Below, piece by piece: positions 48,878 through 53,714 of a stretch of 53,714 nucleotides of DNA. The notes under the pieces were generated by a model that worked only from the letters and a program-made list of their open reading frames with translations, was not told the DNA's origin and ran no database searches. The DNA is from a virus. The stretch lies in IMG/VR virus record IMGVR_UViG_3300033182_000063, positions 1 to 53,714 of that record; one strand, 5' to 3'. Every line of letters begins with the position of its first letter. Position 1 is the first letter of the stretch. The position numbers and the translations under genes were made by a program.

Positions 48878-48923
48878 GTCGTTATACTAACTTTGTTAAC
48901 TATAGCTATTTAGGAGAACGAAA

Positions 48924-49931
48924 ATGGCTGCTGTATTCCCTGTCGTGGGTTCTGGTGCATTTGACACCACCCCATCTTACTCTGGCGGTTTTATCCCGCA
49001 GTTGTGGTCGAACAAGCTCAACGCTAAGTTCTACGCAAACACCATGCTTTCTGAAATCTCTAACACAGATTGGGAAGGCGAAATCAAAAACCAAGGCGAT
49101 ACCATTCGTATCCGTACCGCACCTTCAATCACTATCAATGATTATGCTGGTGCTGGCACTACTTTGTCATCACAAGTACCTGCTCCTGTGTTCTTGGACA
49201 TGCAGATCAACAAGGGTAAGTACTTCAGTGTTCAAGTAAACGATGTATTGGCTCACCAGTCAGACATGGACTTGATGAACATGTTTACTGACGACGCTGC
49301 TAAGCAGTTGAAGATCAACATCGAAAACGAGTGTTTCTTTAACTGGTTCGTTACCGAAGGTGCAGACGCAGACAACAAAGGTGCATCAGCAGGTGCATTG
49401 TCAGCTGAGTACAACTTGGGTACTGACGCAGCTCCAATCGTTCAAACTACTCCTCGCAACGTACTTGACGCAATCTTGCGTATGTCTGCTGCGTTGGACG
49501 AGCAGAACGTTCCTGAAGAAGGCCGTTGGTTGATCTTGTCACCATACGAGCGTCAGTTGCTCATGCAAACTGAAATCGCTCAGGCGTACTTCACTGGCGA
49601 TAACTCAAGCACCATCCGTACCGGTAAGATCGGCATGTTGGATCGCTTTGAAGTTTACGTATCTAACCTCCTGCCTAAGGGTGCAGCGGGCAAAGCTCTG
49701 GTTTCAGGTCTTGACGCTACATCTGGCGGCGCATCTGCTACCGGCGCGAAAGCTCGTCGTATGATGGTTGCAGGTACTAAGCACGCATGTGCTTTTGCTT
49801 CGCAAATCAGCAAGACTGAGCCTTTGCGTAACCAGACTGACTTCGGCGACATCGTTCGCGGCTTGGCAGTTTACGGTCGTAAGGTTGTTAAGTCTGAAGC
49901 ATTGGTTACCGCTCTCGTAGGCGAGGCGTAA
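48924..49931 (+). CDS. Major capsid protein
   Basis: 335 residues with a good ribosome site (AGGAGA). N-terminal FIPQLWSNKLNAKFYANTML, EGEIKNQGDTIRIRTAPSI and NKGKYFSVQVNDVLAHQSDM are typical of the HK97-fold coat proteins of marine podoviruses; ENECFFNWFV and YERQLLMQTEIAQAYFTG belong to the later P and A domains. It forms the icosahedral shell with the scaffold and portal. Own promoter with a dyad upstream and own terminator downstream, as expected for the most abundant product. Confidence 0.93.
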   Translation: MAAVFPVVGSGAFDTTPSYSGGFIPQLWSNKLNAKFYANTMLSEISNTDWEGEIKNQGDTIRIRTAPSITINDYAGAGTTLSSQVPAPVFLDMQINKGKYFSVQVNDVLAHQSDMDLMNMFTDDAAKQLKINIENECFFNWFVTEGADADNKGASAGALSAEYNLGTDAAPIVQTTPRNVLDAILRMSAALDEQNVPEEGRWLILSPYERQLLMQTEIAQAYFTGDNSSTIRTGKIGMLDRFEVYVSNLLPKGAAGKALVSGLDATSGGASATGAKARRMMVAGTKHACAFASQISKTEPLRNQTDFGDIVRGLAVYGRKVVKSEALVTALVGEA

Positions 49932-49944
49932 TCTAAGCTAGGTC

Positions 49945-49970
49945 GGAGGGGGGCAACCCCCTCCTTCTTT
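49945..49970 (+). terminator. Terminator after the capsid gene
   Basis: GGAGGGGG-GCAA-CCCCCTCC, an 8-bp stem with a GCAA tetraloop, then TTCTTT. Strong. It can also pair partly with the next ribosome site (see the overlapping hairpin). Confidence 0.88.
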
Positions 49971-49977
49971 AAGGAGG
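49960..49977 (+). promoter_or_regulatory. Alternative hairpin hiding the next ribosome site
   Basis: CCTCCTT-CTTT-AAGGAGG: the right arm is the perfect Shine-Dalgarno of the next gene; the left arm is the 3' side of the capsid terminator stem. The two hairpins exclude each other. Confidence 0.6.
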
Positions 49978-49984
49978 TAAGGCT

Positions 49985-50182
49985 ATGGATGCTTATGAAT
50001 TAGCAACCAAGTTAGGTGGTGAAGTCACTAACGGCGAAGCTCGCGTACGAATCGACGGCTCTTGGGTAACCTTGGCTGTAGATGGTGAGTTAACTGAAGA
50101 AGGACAAGCTCAAGCTGCGAAGCTAGCTAAACCAGCACCTAAAAAGAAAGCCGCTACCAAGAAATCTACTGATTCCGAGTAA
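49985..50182 (+). CDS. Small head-module protein
   Basis: 65 residues with an excellent AAGGAGG site. ATKLGGEVTNGEARVRIDGS, WVTLAVDGELTEEG then a Lys/Ala/Pro tail (KPAPKKKAATKK). Basic tail after a small beta unit. Position between coat and adaptor genes suggests a decoration or head-completion function; family unknown. Confidence 0.6.
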   Translation: MDAYELATKLGGEVTNGEARVRIDGSWVTLAVDGELTEEGQAQAAKLAKPAPKKKAATKKSTDSE

Positions 50183-50193
50183 GGGGGCAAGCA

Positions 50194-50883
50194 ATGTCTA
50201 CCGTTAAGGTCATCGACGTTATCCGACGGGTCGAAGACGTGCTGCAAGACAGCAATATCCGTTGGCCCCGTATTGAGCTTCAGAACTGGCTGAACGAGTC
50301 GTATCTTGCGATCACTCTCGCTCGACCAGACGCCAACGCTAAGTCAGGTACTTTTACGTGCGCCGCAGGTACACGTCAGGTTTTGACAACAGAGTTTGGC
50401 TCAGCACTACGTCTACTAGACGTAACGCGTAATATGGCAGCTACATCAGCAAAGAAGGTTGTTCGCCTTGTTGCTCGTAGTGTTCTCGATGACCAACGTC
50501 CGGGGTGGCACGCTGAAACCGGTACTGTGGACATTCAGCACTTTATGTATGACCCTCGCCAACCTAAAGAATTTTTTGTGTACCCACCTGCAACGACTTC
50601 TGCGCAGCTTGAAGTGGTGTACACAGACTCTCCGGGTGCGCACAGCTTAGCTGAAGGCGACCTAGACCCAGATGGCTCAAACACTGAAGTCATCAAACTA
50701 GACGATATTTATCTGTCGCCAATGATCGACTGGGTGCTCTACCGTGCTTACTCTAAGGACGCTGAGTACGGTGCTAACGAGGCACGCGCTCAGGCGGCAT
50801 ACGCTGCGTTTAACGCTGCGATTGGCACTAAGAACGCAGTCGACGCTGCGACGTCTCCTACTAACATGAGTTCGGTGACCTGA
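50194..50883 (+). CDS. Head-tail adaptor protein (DUF6682-like)
   Basis: 229 residues. VIDVIRRVEDVLQDSNIRWP, RIELQNWLNESYLAITLARP, a middle beta part and a final helix RAYSKDAEYGANEARAQAAY. The pattern VIxRVxxxLxDxxxxRWxxxELxxWxNEA is typical of the adaptor proteins encoded after the coat gene in marine podoviruses (I associate it with DUF6682, from memory). It should attach the tail ring to the portal. GGGGG-type ribosome site, 3 bases from the next gene. Confidence 0.75.
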   Translation: MSTVKVIDVIRRVEDVLQDSNIRWPRIELQNWLNESYLAITLARPDANAKSGTFTCAAGTRQVLTTEFGSALRLLDVTRNMAATSAKKVVRLVARSVLDDQRPGWHAETGTVDIQHFMYDPRQPKEFFVYPPATTSAQLEVVYTDSPGAHSLAEGDLDPDGSNTEVIKLDDIYLSPMIDWVLYRAYSKDAEYGANEARAQAAYAAFNAAIGTKNAVDAATSPTNMSSVT

Positions 50884-50884
50884 T

Positions 50885-51523
50885 ATGGCAGTAACGTGGG
50901 CTAGCTTTTATCCTTATGTGCAGCCCCACGTACCGGGCTGCCCTGAGATCGTTGTAGAAACGCATTTACAGGAAGCTGCGGCTGAGTTCTGCGCAGTGAG
51001 CCAAATATGGCGCTACGACATCGACAAGGACTACACTAGTAAGAACACGTCTGACTACGAAGTCGAGGTGCTTACAAACACGGTTCTTGAAGACATTTTA
51101 GTGATGTATTTGGACGGGCAACCGCTGAAGCGTGTGTCTGACGGTCACTACGATTTACCGAGCACTGTCGGCACGTCTCGTCCGATGTCTTTTAGTATTT
51201 ACCAAGACGAGCAGATTAGGTTCTTCCCAACGCCTGACGGCAAATACGAGTTCGAGGGCGTAGCCGTTCTCAAGCCAAGTCTGTCAGCAACGGGTGTGGA
51301 AGACTTTATCTTCGAGACACACGGTCGCTCAATCGCCTGTGGCGCGATTTCTAAACTTGCTGCCATTCCCGGCAAAGAGTGGACTAACCCTGAGCTTGCT
51401 GCCTACTACAAGGCGGAGTTCTACAAGCACGCTAACGATGCGAAAGGTCGGGATACACGCCGCGTTAACCTAAAGGTTAAAATGGTGGGGTTCGACCGTA
51501 CGACATCACGTAGGGGGCTGTAA
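50885..51523 (+). CDS. Tail/head-completion structural protein
   Basis: 212 residues. WASFYPYVQPHVPGCPEIVV, then ETHLQEAAAEFCAVSQIWRY and a beta-rich middle; C-terminal helix KAEFYKHANDAKGRDTRRVN. The opening motif HVPGCPEIVVETHLQEAAAEFC occurs in structural proteins next to the adaptor in other phages (recollection). One-base overlap to the next gene (TAATG). Likely a head-tail connector or nozzle subunit. Confidence 0.65.
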   Translation: MAVTWASFYPYVQPHVPGCPEIVVETHLQEAAAEFCAVSQIWRYDIDKDYTSKNTSDYEVEVLTNTVLEDILVMYLDGQPLKRVSDGHYDLPSTVGTSRPMSFSIYQDEQIRFFPTPDGKYEFEGVAVLKPSLSATGVEDFIFETHGRSIACGAISKLAAIPGKEWTNPELAAYYKAEFYKHANDAKGRDTRRVNLKVKMVGFDRTTSRRGL

Positions 51524-51858
51524 TGGCGAATATCTTTAAATACGTACAGGGTGATACCGGCCCTCAAATTCGTGTGACATTGACCAACGAGGATGACTCT
51601 GCGCCAGTAGACTTGGCGGGTGCGACAGTAACCCTTCACTTCCGTGAAGCCGGTGCTGAATCTGTACTGTTCTCTCGTCAGTTCTTTATCAACCCTGACA
51701 CGGCGGCTGAAGGCGTAGCTGTGCTCGAGTGGCAGACCGGTGACCTTGAAGTGGACGCCGGAACCTACGAAGGCGAGATCGAGGTTGTTCGATCTAGCGG
51801 TATCCGTGAAACGTTATACGACAAGTTGAAGTTCAAAATCCGAGAGGACTTTGCATGA
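51523..51858 (+). CDS. Baseplate/fibre upper protein-like (BppU_N-type) small protein
   Basis: 111 residues. The N-terminal FKYVQGDTGPQIRVTLTNED, SAPVDLAGATVTLHFRE and the final EVVRSSGIRETLYDKLKFKI make an immunoglobulin-like beta sandwich as in the N-terminal domain of upper baseplate proteins of lactococcal phages (PF10651), a fold used widely in tail structures. Overlaps the next gene by 4 bases. Confidence 0.65.
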   Translation: MANIFKYVQGDTGPQIRVTLTNEDDSAPVDLAGATVTLHFREAGAESVLFSRQFFINPDTAAEGVAVLEWQTGDLEVDAGTYEGEIEVVRSSGIRETLYDKLKFKIREDFA

Positions 51859-52922
51859 AACTTAAATCCGCCGAACTGGTTAATGCGTTACGAGCTGCCT
51901 TTAAGCAGCTAAACGTGATGACCCAGTCGTCGGTGAACATCGGTCAAACCGTGTTCAAAGCAGAGCAGGGTAACTTCCTCCTGTTCGCTAACTACTTCGA
52001 GGACGTCGTCGTTGACGACCAAGCGGGTGCTGAAGACGCGCTGCACTACCACTTATCGCGTGCGTTCAATATTGATAACCCAGAAGTCGCAGACCTTTAT
52101 GTGGCGGCATTCCAGAAACCATTTACTTCTGCGGGTGCGGTTACTGATAAAGACGTTATTCGCTTCATCAAGGGCGCTGTTGAAGAAGTTCTGTTCTCTG
52201 AAGACCTCTTTAGAGAGTTCTCTAAAACCTTAGCTGATACTGCTAGTGCGCAAGACCATGCTGCTGTATCGAGCGAAAAGGTAACAAGCGACACGGTTAA
52301 TCTGGCGGCGGACATCGACACTCTTGATGTAGGTAAAGCACTCTCTGAGGTTCCTGCGCTAACAGATGACTCTGTTTGGGCGTACGGTAAAATTGCGGAT
52401 GACACATCGACCCTCACTGATGGGATTGATACAGTCGATGTCGGAAAAGTATTTACAGACACTGTGGATGCTACAGATGACGTAGATGGCACAGCGTCAA
52501 TCTTGGATGACCAAGAGATGCAGTTCCGTAAGGTGACCACCCACACGGCGTCTCTGACAGACACGTTCTATCGACAGATTAGTTTTGTCCGTGAGTTTTC
52601 GGACGCTTCCGCGGTTTCTGACGTAATAGATACCGTAGGTTTCGGCAAGAACCTTGACGATTCTTGGTCTGTCACTGATAACACAAACTTGTTAACAAGT
52701 AAGCACATAAGTGATATACCTATTGCTACAGATACGTTGGCGAGATCGTTTGGGCGACCGCTTACGGACAGTTCTGCGTTGACTGACAACGACGTGTGGT
52801 CGTTTGGGAAGAGCGTAACAGATACAGCCTCGTCTACCGACGCGGGGTCTTTGAGGAGTCAGGGTTATTCTGATTTCACTTACTTTGGGGAAGATTTTGT
52901 CGGGGCTTCCAAAACGTTCTAG
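51855..52922 (+). CDS. Repeat-containing tail protein
   Basis: 355 residues. N-terminal 115 residues form a non-repetitive domain; the rest is Asp/Thr/Ser-rich and repeats a unit around TDxxxxxDxIDTVDVGKxxxD (for example DTSTLTDGIDTVDVGKVFTD and SDVIDTVGFGKNLDDSWSV) about six to eight times, as expected of a beta-helix shaft or extended fibre. Overlaps the gene before by 4 bases. A partial dyad copy (52690) lies inside. Probably a tail appendage; the adhesive end is not clear. Confidence 0.65.
   Translation: MKLKSAELVNALRAAFKQLNVMTQSSVNIGQTVFKAEQGNFLLFANYFEDVVVDDQAGAEDALHYHLSRAFNIDNPEVADLYVAAFQKPFTSAGAVTDKDVIRFIKGAVEEVLFSEDLFREFSKTLADTASAQDHAAVSSEKVTSDTVNLAADIDTLDVGKALSEVPALTDDSVWAYGKIADDTSTLTDGIDTVDVGKVFTDTVDATDDVDGTASILDDQEMQFRKVTTHTASLTDTFYRQISFVREFSDASAVSDVIDTVGFGKNLDDSWSVTDNTNLLTSKHISDIPIATDTLARSFGRPLTDSSALTDNDVWSFGKSVTDTASSTDAGSLRSQGYSDFTYFGEDFVGASKTF
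52690..52705. promoter_or_regulatory. Degenerate internal dyad in the repeat tail gene
   Basis: TGTTAACAAGTAAGCA matches the consensus except the centre and one end position. It lies in a coding region, 230 bases before the next gene. Probably a chance match, kept for completeness. Confidence 0.25.
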
Positions 52923-52931
52923 GAGATCGTT

Positions 52932-53390
52932 ATGATTAACGAAAACTTGAAGCTCTCCGGTCAGCTCAACATTGTCCTCAAGGATAAGGCCGGTAACATT
53001 AAAGACCAACGCGAAGTTAAGAACCTCGTTGTTTATTCAGGTCTAGCGTTCATCGCTTCTCGTATGACAGGTACTACTAAAGCCGTAATGTCACACATGG
53101 CATTGGGTTCAGGTACGACTGCACCTGCTGCGACTCAGACTGATCTTGTCTCGATGTTAGGTTCACGTGAAGCTCTCGACTCAACCACTATCTCAGGCAC
53201 TAACAACGAGAAAGTTGTTTACGTTTCATCGTTTGAAGCAGGTGATGCTACAGGCGCTGTAACTGAGGCAGGTATCTTCAATGCTGCAACTGGTGGCGAC
53301 ATGCTGTGTCGTACAAAATTTGATGTTGTTAACAAGGCTGCGGACGACACCATGTCCGTGACTTGGACCATCACGTTGAGTGCATCTTAA
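52932..53390 (+). CDS. Conserved tail protein
   Basis: 152 residues, AGGAG site. GQLNIVLKDKAGNIKDQREV, KNLVVYSGLAFIASRMTG, then MSHMALGSGTTAPAATQTDL and SFEAGDATGAVTEAGIFNAA. This set (KNxVVxxGxxxIAxRM...MxxMAxGxGTTAPAxxxTxL...AVTEAGIFNA) is widespread in marine phage tail modules. Its C terminus MSVTWTITLSAS is a typical strand-rich end. Likely a minor tail or fibre-base protein. Confidence 0.75.
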   Translation: MINENLKLSGQLNIVLKDKAGNIKDQREVKNLVVYSGLAFIASRMTGTTKAVMSHMALGSGTTAPAATQTDLVSMLGSREALDSTTISGTNNEKVVYVSSFEAGDATGAVTEAGIFNAATGGDMLCRTKFDVVNKAADDTMSVTWTITLSAS

Positions 53391-53417
53391 TCGGTAAATT
53401 AGTAGGGGCGTAATCTC

Positions 53418-53714
53418 ATGGCAACAATCACTACCCGTGTACAGGGCGACGACGCTAAAGGTTCGCCCCTTACTAATGTCGAAGTAGATAGCAACTTCAT
53501 TAATCTCAATACCAATAAGGTAGAAAAGTCCGGCGACTCAATGACCGGCAACCTGTCCTTCGGCGATAACGACAAAGCCATCTTTGGTGCAGGAAGTGAC
53601 CTACAGATTTATCACGATAGTTCTGACAGCATTATCAATGATAATGGTACAGGCTCATTAAAGTTACAAACAGGCGCAAGCACTAAATTAGAAGTCACCT
53701 CAACAGGCATTGAC
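53418..53714 (+). CDS. Partial tail fibre protein (3' end cut)
   Basis: ATG at 53418; the frame stays open for 99 codons to the window end. TTRVQGDDAKGSPLTNVEVD, SNFINLNTNKVEKSGDSMTG and LQIYHDSSDSIINDNGTGSL are the common start of long marine phage tail fibres, where repeats of this beta-motif continue for several hundred residues. The remainder lies outside the window. Confidence 0.8.
   Translation, partial: MATITTRVQGDDAKGSPLTNVEVDSNFINLNTNKVEKSGDSMTGNLSFGDNDKAIFGAGSDLQIYHDSSDSIINDNGTGSLKLQTGASTKLEVTSTGID

Noticed and set aside
360-53418. Circular joining of the window ends, because the reading frames at both ends would run on without a stop.
   Set aside because: Frame agreement has a one-in-three chance; the fibre start at the right end and the coiled-coil membrane protein at the left end do not look like one protein, and a fibre needs more length.

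Overview
The window is most of the genome of a temperate, probably short-tailed, double-stranded DNA phage (Caudoviricetes) of a gammaproteobacterium, most likely marine. Phage identity rests on the terminase, portal, scaffold, coat, tail, lysis and DNA-replication genes. The host call rests on a 48-49 bp stretch beside the integrase that reads as the 3' half of a gammaproteobacterial tRNA-Glu(UUC), and on a phage protein that closely resembles the C-terminal domain of RpoD. No tape-measure gene is seen, and the large internal-virion/polyvalent proteins fit a podovirus-like particle. Both window ends cut through genes, so this is not shown to be a complete genome.

Layout. (1) 1-2086, + strand: small membrane proteins, a three-helix holin and a GH108-type muramidase (lysis). 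(2) 2090-9644, +: tail proteins, including a J-like tail-tip/fibre protein. (3) 9704-20930, +: GNAT-like protein, two coiled-coil internal virion proteins and a 2731-residue polyvalent protein with zincin-like and ADP-ribosyltransferase-like domains. (4) 20931-22259: strong terminator, attP in a tRNA-Glu fragment, and a tyrosine integrase. (5) 22415-42113, - strand: an early block of about 29 genes: prim-pol/helicase, SSB-like protein, AlpA-like HTH protein, Snf2-like helicase, nucleases (HNH, VRR-NUC, Cas4/RecB-like), family A DNA polymerase, a regulatory cluster (a stand-alone sigma region 4 protein, an HTH protein, an OB-fold plus winged-helix protein), and a MoxR ATPase with a VWA-metallopeptidase partner. 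(6) 42114-42483: a cluster of 12 TATTTAGACA-like iterons around an AT-rich tract, the best origin candidate. (7) 42484-43670: one more - strand gene, then about 680 bp of noncoding divergent control region. (8) 43671-53714, +: terminase, portal, scaffold, coat, head-tail joining and tail genes.

The most interesting feature is a family of 16-bp dyads, consensus TGTTnACnyGTnAACA, found at about a dozen noncoding places, nearly all just upstream of genes or operons. One copy is a perfect palindrome 24 bp before the AlpA-like gene. Copies before - strand early genes are mostly TTTACATGTAAAC-like, and copies before + strand late genes mostly TTAACGYGTnnACA-like. This looks like a phage-wide regulon under a dimeric regulator not yet identified; with the sigma-4 mini-protein it points to an unusual transcription control system. 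The early block replicates and processes DNA, the late block packages it and builds the particle, and the integrase/attP pair gives the lysogenic option; no CI-type repressor is recognisable.
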